Assembly (NCBI GenBank): GCA_047967505.1
Contig: CM106538.1
DNA from: Dipteris shenzhenensis
Lineage: Eukaryota > Polypodiophyta > Polypodiopsida > Gleicheniales
Reading direction: 5' to 3' (one strand)
DNA length: 64,000 bases
Each line of letters starts with the position of its first letter. Positions within the stretch are counted from its first letter, which is position 1. Under the pieces are notes generated by a model. That model did not search any database. It was given only the letters and a program-made list of their open reading frames with translations, and had not been told where the DNA came from. The translations under genes were made by a program, and so were the position numbers. This document shows, in pieces, positions 12,407 through 23,021 of this stretch.

Positions 12407-13464
12407 CCTAAAGGGGGGGAAATCTTTTGGCGAGCTTTTTAATGTGAGCTTTTTTACCATTTCCTTTGTTTTTGCGAGCTTTTTTTAGAAATCCATACAT
12501 GTTTTTGTTATAAGAAAGATGGGGAGGTTAGAAAGAGGGGGAGAGAATATAGGATATGTTCATTTTCATAGCATGTGGGAGGGGTGGAAGAGTGTATACT
12601 ATGCACAAGGGGGGGCGGATATGAGTGGCAGTAGGAGGCAAAAAATTATGGAAGATATGTCCATATTCAAAGTAGAAGGGAGGAGCTATTGGAGATATGT
12701 ACATTTTAAAAGTGTATAATTTGAAATTTTTGACCTCATATTTGGATTCCTCGTCGAATTCCGGTCATTTTGAGTACCAACATGACCATATTCTGATAAA
12801 AATTGGAAAAATGGTGTTTTTGTCATTTTGGCCTGTTTGGGGCCTGTTTTGAGTCTGTGCTAGCCATTTTGGCCTGTTTGGGGCCTGTTTTGAGTCTGCG
12901 CTAGCGCAGACTCAAAACAGGCCCCAAACAGGCCAAAATGACAAAAACACCATTTTTCCAATTTTTATCAGAATATGGTCATGTTGGTACTCAAAATGAC
13001 CGGAATTCGACGAGGAATCCAAATATGAGGTCAAATCTGTCAAATTATACACCTTGAAAATAAACAAATTTCCCACATGCTCTCCCTTCCCCTTTACATT
13101 TAGTAGATGAACATAACTTTCACATTCCTCATCCTCTCTCTCCTCCTTGCACTCCTCTTTGCATACCTTATAAGTTCCCCCTCTACGTTCTCCACTATGA
13201 TAATGAATATATGTTCCAACTCCCCTCCCCTCCCTTCTCCATGCCACCTTACCCATGCGCCCGTCCCTCCCCCTTTCCTTTATCTCCCCTCCCCCCCCTC
13301 TCTCCTCTTAACTGCAACCACAACCCAAACTTTCAACCCACCCCACTCCATGACCCCCCCCCCCTCTCTCTCTCTCAGGTGAATGAAAAGCTCGCAATAT
13401 TCATGAAAATTGAAAAAAAGCTCATGACAAAAAGCTCACCAAAAAATCACACCCCTCCTAAAGG
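12407..13464. mobile_element. Foldback (long inverted repeat) element
   Basis: The outer ends read CCTAAAGGGGGG at 12,407 and the inverse of CCTTTAGGAGGGG at 13,464. Moving inward, the two sides continue to match as inverse complements through GAGCTTTTT-rich and GGGAGG-rich stretches with many differences. They then become perfectly inverted for 127 bp: 12,731-12,857 against 12,907-13,033. The centre holds a short tandem duplication and the palindrome CTGCGCTAGCGCAG. There is no transposase. I see no target-site duplication. It belongs to the foldback/MITE-like class and interrupts the Helitron region just upstream of the replicase. Confidence 0.75.
12731..13033. repeat. Perfect 127-bp inverted repeat at the heart of the foldback element
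   Basis: Compared base by base, the left arm 12,731-12,857 is the exact reverse complement of 12,907-13,033. The arms are separated by about 49 bp that contain a partial second copy of the inner arm (CATTTTGGCCTG...). A transcript through it would form a long perfect hairpin. Confidence 0.92.
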
Positions 13465-13677
13465 TACGCACAACAGAATGTATTTGCTTGATTCAAGTTA
13501 TTTTATCAATTCTTTCACCTTCTAAAGATAGAGGTTCAGTCCATTTTGTTTTTCCTGTTGCGTTTAGACAAAACCACGTGAGTGAAATTCTAGCAAAGTT
13601 TCGGATGGTTTTTATTATTAATCCCTGTAGGTGTTTAAACCCGAACATAAGACATCGATTCATGTCACGATGTAGAA

Positions 13678-16600
13678 ATGACCACCGGAAACTCCTTCGA
13701 ACATGACCATTCGTCAACGGTCAGAGCAGCCAGAGGTCGAGCTATTCAACTTGATATAACATCAAGAAAGATGTCCTTGAGGCCAGCTACGTCATCGTGG
13801 TTGACCATCGCAGATAGATACAAGCAATGGGTTAGTAATTGCACGGCTATTTTCTCTAGCCTTCAAATCTGCGATGTCTGTGGCATAACCACGGTACTGT
13901 CTGCAAACCAAAGGATCGTTTCTTCGCAACGCATAGGCATCTCGAGCCACAGCGCCGCACTCGAAAACATGATACTTTTGGATGCCTGCGAGAATATGGG
14001 CATGCAAGTGACTTACTGGAAATGCCAAAGCAGCACACGAGATGCCCAGCGGAGCAGATACATTGTGCGGTTGATGCACTCTCGGCAGTTGCTTAAAACA
14101 AACCACCTCCACACGCAACTGCTAAGCATCATAGATATATCCATTTCAGTTACCACGACTGCAAATGCGATTGCTCGTGGCACACTCGATCGAAGGTCAC
14201 TTCTAGACAATCCTCTGATATCTCGAAAAAACATCCCACTAAGCTCGGCTCAAGAAATCGTGACGAACGAGCTGTCAGGTGTGCTCCCATACAACATCGA
14301 GAACAATCCAATATTGTGCAAGTACAATTCTTTAGCAGAGCGTGCGGACATCAAGATGGGTATGTGCATCTTGAGTCCTCAAACCATTGCAGGTATCTTG
14401 GAACTACACGATGAGACAGCTCCCTTCGAGTTAATGTCAATAGCAGAATCTCAGCCTGAGCTCCTGCTTTTGCAAAACATGGTGGACCCCGCGAACCGTT
14501 GCGCCTTTGATGCAAGGGACAAGCATGAGTTTGCCTCCATACAGCTACGGGGTACATAAATGCTTTCAGAGAGGGTCGCTTCATTCCACGTCGACGGAGT
14601 AGCAGCAGCTGGCAGTGCGTGCGTTGACATAACCATGGAGTCAGCAGTGTTCCCCTTCCTGTTCCCTTTCGGACGGGGCTACTATGATGGCTGCATACAG
14701 TTCAGCAACTATGTGAAAATGAGAATATGCACCTTATTCTCTATCTACACGCTCTACAAGCCGTACTTGTTGATCACGTTCCAGTTAAAACAGGGAGTGA
14801 TGATTGCCAATTCAAGCAACTCTACATGCTTGCAACGAGACATCGACCAATATAGGAAAGCCAACCCTGCCACGACCGATGAAGACGCAATGAGACACGT
14901 GCTTCGCTACAGCATGCCATCAACAATGCCGGGGTCCCCATCGTGGCATCGACGGCAACTGAAGGACCTCATAACGATGGTCGATGCTTGGGGCCTCCCA
15001 GATTTCTTTCTGACATTCACTGCAGACGAGGTCACCAATACACGATGGCAAGAAATTAATGTGATCGAGAGCATCGCAACACATTATAATGCGCAATTCA
15101 CTTGGAAGGACTGTCCTGTTGAATGCGTGGCACTTTTCCACGCACGCTTCCACATGTTCATGCGCAAGCATTTGCTTTCATCCGACGGTCTGCTTGGCCA
15201 AATACAACACCATGTCGTTCGTTATGAGATACAAAACAGGGGCTCCCTACACGCCCATGTCATATTGTGGGTCCACCATGATGACCGTCAGCGAATTGCA
15301 AATGAGATTGCGGCTTACGTCCCCAGGGACGAGGCCCTGGATCCTCGAAACACAAGGCTGCGAGAACTAGTTCTCAGGAAGCAGTTGCACGTATGCAGGA
15401 AAGCGTGCTACGTCGGACCGTCACACCACAGTTGCAAGCACGGCTTCCCTTTCGCAACACAGCCAGAATATGAACCCATCCTCGACCCTCTGACGCAACG
15501 TTGGTTGTATTACCGGCCGGGACACGAGCACCAAAATGTCGTCCCTTACCACCCTTCCGTGTTACTGTTGTGGGGTGCACACATGAACATACAGCGGGTG
15601 ACAAACTCTTCAATCTCTCACTACCTCCTCAAGTACGCGATGAAATCTGAACCAATGGGCAAACTGAACATCCATTCAGAAGACGCCTCGCGTTTGGGGT
15701 TGCAACATCTCGACGAAGTAAAGCTGAAACTCATCGCCGCGAGCCTCCTATCAAAACCAACCTCTCCAACAGAGGCCGCGCTAAACTGCATGCAGATACC
15801 AACAATCACAAGGAGCGAGACCGTTCACTATGTTGACTCCTCGCCACCATCTCTAAGACAACGCATCATCTCGCGCAACAACAACGTCACCCTGCACCCG
15901 GTCGACATATACTGCGGGAGACCGAGCGTCATCGAGGATAGCACGTTCTACGATTACCATAGGCAATATGTGATTCGAAAGCCCAAGGAAACGCAACGTG
16001 AAACGGTCGGTCTTGACCTCTTAGGCAACAGGATCGCAAAATGTGAGCGAGTAGTCAGATTCACTGACTACCACCCTGGACATCAACCAGAGGGGTACTT
16101 CTACAACGTGCTCTTGCGAAAACTCAGCTTCACGAATGAAACGGAGCTCATATCACCTGCCAACACAGCTGGATCCTACTTTGTCGAATGCCAAATGCGC
16201 GGCCTCATATTGAGCAACGAGGACCTCGAGATGTATGTGACCGACTACATGCAAAGGAACTTGCTAGCGACTGACCACATAGACCAGTTGATCAATATGA
16301 TATTGCAAAAGGTTGTGATCATCCGAGACTGCTCGATGGAAGTGCCTAACATCGACCAGCAAACCGTCGAAGGGCCAACACGCGCGAGGATGTTGGAAAA
16401 AATGGCCGAGTTTCGCACCGTCGCCAATGCCGCATTGACAGTAGAACAACAAAGAGTCTTCGAAAGCCTAGCTTCAACAAGCTCGAGGCTGCACGTTGTC
16501 TGTGGAACACTAGGTAGCGGCAAAAGCTTCTTGATACGGTACTATGTTTTGCATCTGGTAGTGCAAAACAAAACGGCAATACTCTGTGCATCAACAGGGG

Positions 16601-17739
16601 CGGCTGCGACGCGGCTGAGCGGGATTGCAACCACTGTACACTACCAATTCAAGATCCATGTGCGCAGCAGCAGTTAGTACCCACTGAACATCCATGAGAC
16701 GGATGAGCGACACCTCGCAATCAAGGAAGCCAACGCGATCATCATTGACGAGATGTCCATGCTAACAAGGATGACTTTCGATCTCGTGGTAAGACAAATC
16801 GTCAATGTGACTAATGGCACATTGCATGAGCCATTCAGACACAAAATGCTCATAATTTTTGGTGACCTGGCGCAATTACCGCCAGTCTAAAAACACCGCG
16901 AGGATCTCTGCGAGCCGTGCCACATCACGTCCTCCGCGCACTGGGCTCAAGCGAAAATGTACCACATGCAATTCTCGGTGCGACATGCACGAGACATGCC
17001 GTTCCTGGCATTCTTGCATACCATAAGACTCAGGACGCCCACAACTGATGAGATTTCCGACTGTTTGGGGCAGTGCATTGTTGACAAGGAAGGTGCATGC
17101 CACTTCATCGATGCCGAAACAACCATCATTTGCACGCACAGAGTTGATGTCGCTACCTTCAACGATGAGCTTGTGGAGAAATTCAACACTCCCGAGATGA
17201 TTGTGCATGTTCAAATACACAGTAACGCCGCGAGCGAACCAGCTCTCAAAGAATGGTTGGAGGACAAAAGCTTCAACGAGATAGGAAAAATTTGTGTGGG
17301 GGCGAAGGCAATGATAACGGAAAACATCGACCTCGCAATAGGTGCCGCAAATGGAGCAATGTGCAAAATCAAGAGCATCAATGCAACTAGCAGGGGAGAA
17401 ATCAATGGTATCACTGTCGTCGTGGACACAACAGCGGCCGTGCTCACATTACGACGCTCAAAGCATCAGCGAAAGGCAATAAATGGAAAATGGTTCCACA
17501 AGTCCACATTTCCACTAACCCTAGCATACACTATCACGGGACACAAATCCCAAGGCGCAACCATATCCAACAAAGCGCTGCTCATATTTCGAGGAGTGTT
17601 TGCCCCTGGCCTAGCATACGTGATGTTGTCCAGAGTGACTGAGAGAACGAGGCTGCGCATACTACATTGCCCACATCCAGACATATTCAGACCTATTCCA
17701 CGAGAGTTCTCACAGCCAACAACACAACCACGCGCATAA
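13678..17739 (+). pseudogene. Helitron Rep-helicase (RepHel) with three in-frame stops
   Basis: This is the rolling-circle transposase-helicase of a Helitron. One frame runs for 1,354 codons, broken only by TAA (14,557), TAG (16,675) and TAA (16,888); there is no frameshift. The first 293 codons form the N-terminal region, with a CDVCG motif. From 14,560 comes the Rep domain: FPFLFPFGRGYYD, then GSPSWHRRQLKDL, the HUH motif GSLHAHVILW (His codons at 15,250 and 15,256) and the two-tyrosine motif YLLKYAMK (Tyr codons at 15,622 and 15,634). The PIF1-type helicase follows: Walker A GTLGSGKS at 16,504, Walker B IIIDEMSML at about 16,738-16,764, GDLAQLPPV at about 16,861, and motif VI AYVMLSRV at about 17,614. 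All catalytic residues I can check are kept, so decay is recent or the stops are tolerated. The LPPV-type helicase suggests the Helitron2/Helentron side of the group (inference). Confidence 0.93.
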
Positions 17740-17890
17740 AGGTATTCACTACCAGAGATTGAAAAAGGCAGAGACAAGTCATGAATATGTTACGTCAAAC
17801 ATGCGTGCAAGGAAAATGGTTTTAATATCTTGTCTGTTGTCGAGAACAGGTGCAGAGAATCAGAAAGCTCGGGACATTGCAGCATAAGAC

Positions 17891-19180
17891 ATGGACGCAG
17901 ACAAGGTAAATTCCACCAGCATGAAAGAATCTTTTTTTTTTCTTGAAGATTTAAAAAGACAGCTCATTTGAAAAGACGGTGTAATAAGTCGTGCCTGCAA
18001 GCAGCTATTTGAGCTATACAAAAGCAATGCGAAGGCAACAAAACCTCCACCAGCAAAGAGGAGGTTCTTCCTAACCACAAAGCAATTCCGGCTAGCAAAC
18101 AATGCAGGAGAACGTCCGGGAGCTTACATCAATGGCTTCAACATGTATGTGGAACTACGCGACTTCATTGACAACTGCAATAGGCGTTTGCCAGCTAAAA
18201 GAGAGCCGAGAGGCTTGAGATTCGCAAATGGTACGTAATGCTTCCGAAAATTAAAAAAACCGCAACAATTGAGAAAAAGAATTAACGAGTTGCAAGAACA
18301 ACAAACTCATCATGGATTGCACTTCTCCTGTAGGACTCCTCAAAGAGATCCTTGTCGAGCTTGACATTGAGTTCGATGAGACCGATAGGATGATGGAAAG
18401 TTTGGAGGGGCAGAAGCTACTAGACACGAAGACGAAAGGGATCACAGCGTATGCGTGCGAGCTGCTGCATTACGGGTACAACGTATTCTTGAAGTTGCTG
18501 AGGGACACGACGCGCGATCAAGGAACAGCTATACTCGAACAATTCATGGAACAATTTGGAGGGGCGCACGACGTGACGCACCCGGTGACGACAATGGAGA
18601 AGCTTACGTATATTTTCGACAGGGACTTATACGAGGAGCACTTCGGTATTGGAAACGATCCTTTAACGCCAACAGAGAAAAACCAGGGCAAGTAAATAAA
18701 TGCATTCTATTATGGACCTCAAACGAAAAAAAAAAGACCAAAAACCTCGATGATTAACGTAATTGTCAACGTTTACGCAGGTACGACATTGAAAGACGCG
18801 AGCCTCCAGATGAAGGAGGAGCCTCCACTGAAGCGCCCGCGCAAGGGAATCGTGCGAGCCTCGTCGTCTACTGCATCACGTGCAAGCCCAACAACAAAAA
18901 ATACATAGGGAGCACGACGGACATGCCGCGGAGGATCAAACAGCACAATAAAAAACCACCTACGAAAATGAAAGAGGACTTGCAGCATTACAAGCCCTTC
19001 AAAGAAAATTTCGAAATCAAAGTTTTGGAAACAACAAACACTGTAGACAAAGCACGAACTTTAGAGCAGTACTACATAAGGAGCCACAACACAGTAGGTC
19101 CATTAGGTTACAACACGCTCGAGGGCCATCCGGCTAGAGCGCGGAAGTACTATTTCCTAAAGCGTAGGAACATAATTTGA
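17891..19180 (+). CDS. Three-exon gene with C-terminal GIY-YIG nuclease domain
   Basis: Inferred exons are 17,891-18,230, 18,334-18,691 and 18,781-19,180, joined in frame across two GT-AG introns, giving 365 residues. The C-terminal ~105 residues match the GIY-YIG nuclease fold: VVYCI (residues 261-265) and KYIGST (273-278) form the paired motif, followed by an Arg pair (283-284), then LEQYYIRSH with the metal-binding Glu (328), and GYNTLEG with the conserved Asn (344). Such domains cut DNA in homing endonucleases, UvrC, SLX1 and some retroelements. The first ~230 residues match nothing I know. One in-frame TGA at 17,969 (codon 27) breaks exon 1 unless translation starts differently. The gene lies 152 bp after the Helitron replicase on the same strand. 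Exon structure is inferred from sequence only. Confidence 0.75.
18231..18333 (+). other. Intron 1 of the GIY-YIG gene (103 bp)
   Basis: It begins GTACGT after AAATG and ends CTTCTCCTGTAG before GACTCC. Removal joins G to GA as a Gly codon and keeps the frame. It contains stop codons in the joined frame, as expected for an intron. Confidence 0.7.
18692..18780 (+). other. Intron 2 of the GIY-YIG gene (89 bp)
   Basis: It begins GTAAAT after GGGCAA and ends TTTACGCAG before GTACGAC. Removal joins AA to G as a Lys codon and brings the GIY-YIG frame into register with exon 2. That two independent splice-site pairs both preserve frame is the main support for the gene model. Confidence 0.7.
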
Positions 19181-19652
19181 CCCAATCCAATGAAGTTGCA
19201 AATGGTGCTGGAACTTTTGTCGTACATGCAATGCAGCTTTGGGTTTGGATTATTCCTGTCACAGTTGCATGCTTCTGTCTCAATTTGGTTTTGATTTATT
19301 ATTTATACATTTCTGAAATACATCTCCCCGTCATTCGAAGTGGAATGACAATAGATTTGCTTACAGTGCAAAGAATAGGAATTTTTCTTCCTCCGAAAAA
19401 AAGAAAAACTACGTTTTACTGTCGACATGAACAACATCAAGTGCAAGCAGGACTGGATGATAACGAAATCTCTACAAAAGGTTGCATGCAATTGAACATC
19501 AATCTTCTGCATCATTTCTGACAACGTGACTCATGTGAACCTCAACAAGATAGCAAAAGAGAGAAGTATTCATCAAGAGCCCAGCTGGCCAAGCAATCTA
19601 GTTGCGGCTCTACTCTATAACTTATTGAAGCCATTCTAAGCAGTGCCTTCTT

Positions 19653-19710
19653 CAGCCCAGCAGCACGAGTTCAGGCGGGTGGGGCTTTGACCAAACTGTG
19701 CTGCTGGCTG
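19653..19710. repeat. Inverted repeat with 31-nt loop downstream of the GIY-YIG gene
   Basis: CAGCCCAGCAGCAC (19,653-19,666) pairs with GTGCTGCTGGCTG (19,698-19,710) with one bulged base. Helitrons carry a hairpin near their 3' end, so this is a candidate terminal structure, but no diagnostic CTRR end is evident right after it. Confidence 0.5.
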
Positions 19711-19877
19711 CAGTTTGGGCTTTCACCCACCTCTGGTGGCTGCCCGCCTTCGATAGCTCGCTGCCTTCATTCAATAGGTTCCATTCCCTAGCTGCAGTGC
19801 CTCGCACAACAGTTTTAGTCAGTTTGGGCTTTCACCCACCTTTGCTGGCTGCCCGCGTTCGATAGCGTTCCATTCTC
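19711..19877. repeat. Two direct repeats of about 57 bp
   Basis: CAGTTTGGGCTTTCACCCACC begins at 19,711 and again at 19,820, each followed by a matching stretch ending near GTTCGATAGC or CTTCGATAGC. These GC-rich short repeats mark the right-hand edge of the Helitron-bearing block before AT-rich DNA resumes at about 20,040. Confidence 0.75.
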
Positions 19878-19880
19878 GAC

Positions 19881-20701
19881 GGTTTTGACGTCCACTCACC
19901 GACGCTCGCTGCCCGTTTTTGATGCCCTTGGCTACCTCTCAAAGCACATCTGCTTGCTACCTGCCCACATAGCTCTAGAGGCACACAGAGTTGGCCCCTT
20001 GTAGTTTGTTCGTTAGAGGCAACCATATGGACCCGTTAAAAACGAACAGAGTCGCATTAAGTTTTGGTAAATTGAAATCTTTTTAGCATACCAAAGGGAA
20101 AACAATGATTGATGATGTTATTCCCTTGGAAGATCCAACGGGAAACTAGAGAGGACTATAAACAAATGCCACACAATAATGGAGATGCTTCACATCAATG
20201 GTATGGGAAATAGCACCCTCAGATCTAGAGCATGGAGTGCTATTCCCATGACCCCCCCTATTTTTAGTCTATTTCCCATGGTGCATTTTACACAACGTAT
20301 TTGAAATACTTGTTGGAGCGAGGAGCGGTGAAATCTTCTTCTCACTCGTTAATGTTTTTGGAAAATAAGGTTAATCTAAGTTGTGTATTTGAAATTACCT
20401 TTTAGAAAGATGTGATGTGAAGATTTTAGCTTTAAGCTATGATTACTTTTTAATAGCTCAACACATCAAAAAAATCATTTGCTTTTCTCACTTACCAATA
20501 TAGTAGATCTACTAATGCGTACTTGTTCAAGCCTGGTTTCAATCTAAATTATGTGTAGTTTATAAGGTACGATTTGTTGAGCAAATAGATAGAATATGAT
20601 GTTAAGTGGTGACTTGATTTTAGAGGGGTGATGCATCATTTGGAGGAAGGGGGAAGCATGCACGCGTGTGCACGTGCACGCACACACACACACACACACA
20701 C

Positions 20702-20736
<35 letters not shown>

Positions 20737-21850
20737 TAGTCATCTTGAGACATCTAAATCCCCTTTTGGGTAGTACACACCTATTTGCCATTTCCCTCAA
20801 ATCATTGCCAAAGCACATAGAGTTATGCAATAGCGACTTGGATTAGATTTTGTTTTCCTTAAGGCATTTTGCTATTTTAGATAATAGAACCAATCGGTCC
20901 TCACTGAGTTTCCTATAGAGATTGAGCATTAGCCAGAGTAGTAGAGCACCAAGGTCAAAGGTTTAGAAGCATGACTTTCATGGTCAATCCCTATGGTATT
21001 TACATAGACTTTGCCTACATATCCAAGAGCATCAACTATGATTACATCCTTTAAAGGAGCAAGTGCTACCTCGAATGAAACTCTATGGGCAAGTTGACCT
21101 CTATGCTCGTCCATGATGGCACCCTATATGAGAGTGTATATTATGGATTTTGCCCAATGCTCCTTTCCTTTCTTGAATCCCCTTCATGTTACCAGGACTT
21201 AGATTTGAGAAGATTAGTTTCTCCAGTGTCAAAATGGTAGGCAACCGACTCCTTACCTCCCTTCCTTTTTGCTCCTCACCTCCCTTCTTTTGACTTTAGG
21301 CCCCTAGAATTCTCCTTCTTTGCATGCTCTCCATGCAACAAACACCATAGAAATAATGAGATCTTTGGATCATAGCAAAGTATGTACTTGGAGAAGCAGC
21401 TTCCTAAGCAAGTATGTAGGTGGAATCAAAGGCAAGATTCCCAAGGTCCTCCTTAAAGGACCACAGTTTTACTCCTGAGTTTGAGTTCTACTCCCTTATG
21501 TAATTTTTTTTATCGAGGTTATTTTTGTGAATTACAAAGCATGTGTTTGATTTTCTTTCAAAATTTTCTAGGGTCCTTTAGACCACTACCCAACACCGTC
21601 TCTTTGACTGAGGGGGTGTTGAGTGAGGCTTGTAGTGTGTGTGTACAAATTAATCTCATTGATCCTTCTGTTAAGGTATACCATATTTTGAGTGAGGCTT
21701 GTAGTGTGTGTGTACAAATTAATCTCATTCGTCCTTCTCTTAAGGTATAGTGTATTTTGACAAAGGTAAGAAGCAATAAAGTATGAAAATTTGTGAAGAT
21801 TAAGAAATTTTGTTAAGATATTAGTAATTTTGGACCATAATCTTGGAAAA
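19881..21850. other. Intergenic, no supported gene
   Basis: No recognisable coding region. It contains compound microsatellites, (CA)n at about 20,680-20,702 then (GA)n at about 20,705-20,734, and the tandem duplication listed separately. Confidence 0.5.
21619..21756. repeat. Tandem duplication, two 69-bp units
   Basis: Units at 21,619-21,687 and 21,688-21,756 share TTGAGTGAGGCTTGTAG and the following TG-rich and CTCATT segments, with few differences. They cause the repeated peptides seen in both strands' short frames. Confidence 0.85.
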
Positions 21851-21855
21851 TATTA

Positions 21856-22310
21856 TTAAGATTTCTTATCCATACAAAATGGCTCACACACATCATTTTT
21901 AAAATGGGGAGTGCCACCCTCCTTAGTTACTGATACATTTAATGCATATGTAGCGCTGCCCCTCTTGAGCTCTCTGGCCAATTGCCTTGTTGAAATGACC
22001 TGCAATTTAGGAGCTGCAATACCATGCAATGTAACTGATCCATCCCTGTGGACAAAGCTGAGTGTTAAGGCATTGAAATCCATGCTGATTTTGCCCAGTG
22101 ATTGCAACCAATCACAGCCCAGGACAAGATCTATTGGGCCCATGTCAAGTGCCAAGAGATCACCTGCAAATGTTTAGTCATCAGAGAACTTAATCCTTGC
22201 ATCTTGGCAACAAGATCTACTGATCATATGCTGTCCATTGGCCACTTCTACTCTCAGCCCATGGTCTATCTCAGTAGCAATCAGCCCCCAACCCTGCCAT
22301 AGTTCGTTCA
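21856..22310 (-). pseudogene. Ty3/gypsy protease-region remnant
   Basis: The minus strand encodes LRVEVANGQHM and, after a stop, LALDMGPIDLVLGCDWLQSL. The second matches the end of the gypsy retropepsin domain (pattern DxILGxDWL) and the linker toward RT. The catalytic DTG/DSG part is not recognisable, and no RT follows below 21,856. The fragment is non-functional. Confidence 0.7.
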
Positions 22311-22648
22311 AGTATGCATCTTGATTCTAATGATTTATTAAAGTTTCTCTCTTAGTTGGTGTAGCTCTTATCATTTTAATATCTTCAATTAATCATAACT
22401 AACAATAAGTCTTAAGCCATGCCTAATGTAAGTTCACAGTATTTTCAATACTACTCTCATGTTGGTATTTATTGAAATAATGTTAATGGATAAATGTGTT
22501 GTATTATCTTAGATAAGCACATCTTCTCTTGAATTTATATATTCATGAAAATTTGAAAATCAAATTTGTGAATAAGTCATATAATAACTTGCATTAGTTG
22601 CTCCACCATGTTTCTTTGTCCATGTCCTTTGGACTCCCATCTAGCTAT

Positions 22649-23021
22649 TGTTGAGTTGAGATGGGCACTTGTGAAGATAGTGGGAGAGAGGGAAGGAGTC
22701 TCACTTGCGGCTTTCTCACATGCACAATGGGGGAATACACACAAAGGTGGAGGCTGAAAACAGTTTTCCTCTTCTTAGTTGTGAAAGCCAAAAGAACTCT
22801 AGTACAAAGAAATAGAAGAACCCTATATGTGGGTCTCAAACCAAACTCAACTAACTAAGGTGGCATACTAACTGAGCCACGAACTAGTGTAGATAAGGAT
22901 AGCTGTTATCCAGCTATTATTTGTGGGCGGTGTACCAACCGCATCTGTAGCTAACAAGTCGGTGACATGAATGCACAACAGTCACCCTGGCATATCGCGA
23001 GTGGAGCTCGATATCTCAACA
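22649..23021 (-). repeat. 3' LTR of the copia element (373 bp)
   Basis: On the minus strand the LTR begins TGTTGAGATATCGAG right after a polypurine tract (CTCGAGGGGGAG, 23,022-23,033) and ends CTCAACTCAACA at 22,649. Both ends carry the TG...CA signature within TGTTGAG/CTCAACA inverted ends. The RT/RNase H frame reads into it and stops inside. Confidence 0.8.

Noticed and set aside
12407-13464. Mutator-like transposon with 9-bp target duplication
   Set aside because: I could not find matching 9-bp (or other) direct repeats at the two ends, and no transposase is present.
12912-13525. Open frames in and around the foldback element
   Set aside because: They arise from the inverted repeat and from CT-rich simple sequence (poly Pro/Ser/Leu), with no domain.
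13678-17739. Stop-codon repair by U-to-C RNA editing or a variant genetic code
   Set aside because: Such editing is known from plant organelles, not nuclear transposons, and ordinary Gln codons dominate the frame; simple decay explains the three stops better.
17891-19180. Plastid, phage or bacterial origin of the GIY-YIG gene by recent transfer
   Set aside because: Two in-frame GT-AG introns and the context next to a eukaryotic Helitron argue against a recent prokaryotic or organellar insertion, though the deep origin of the domain is not resolved.
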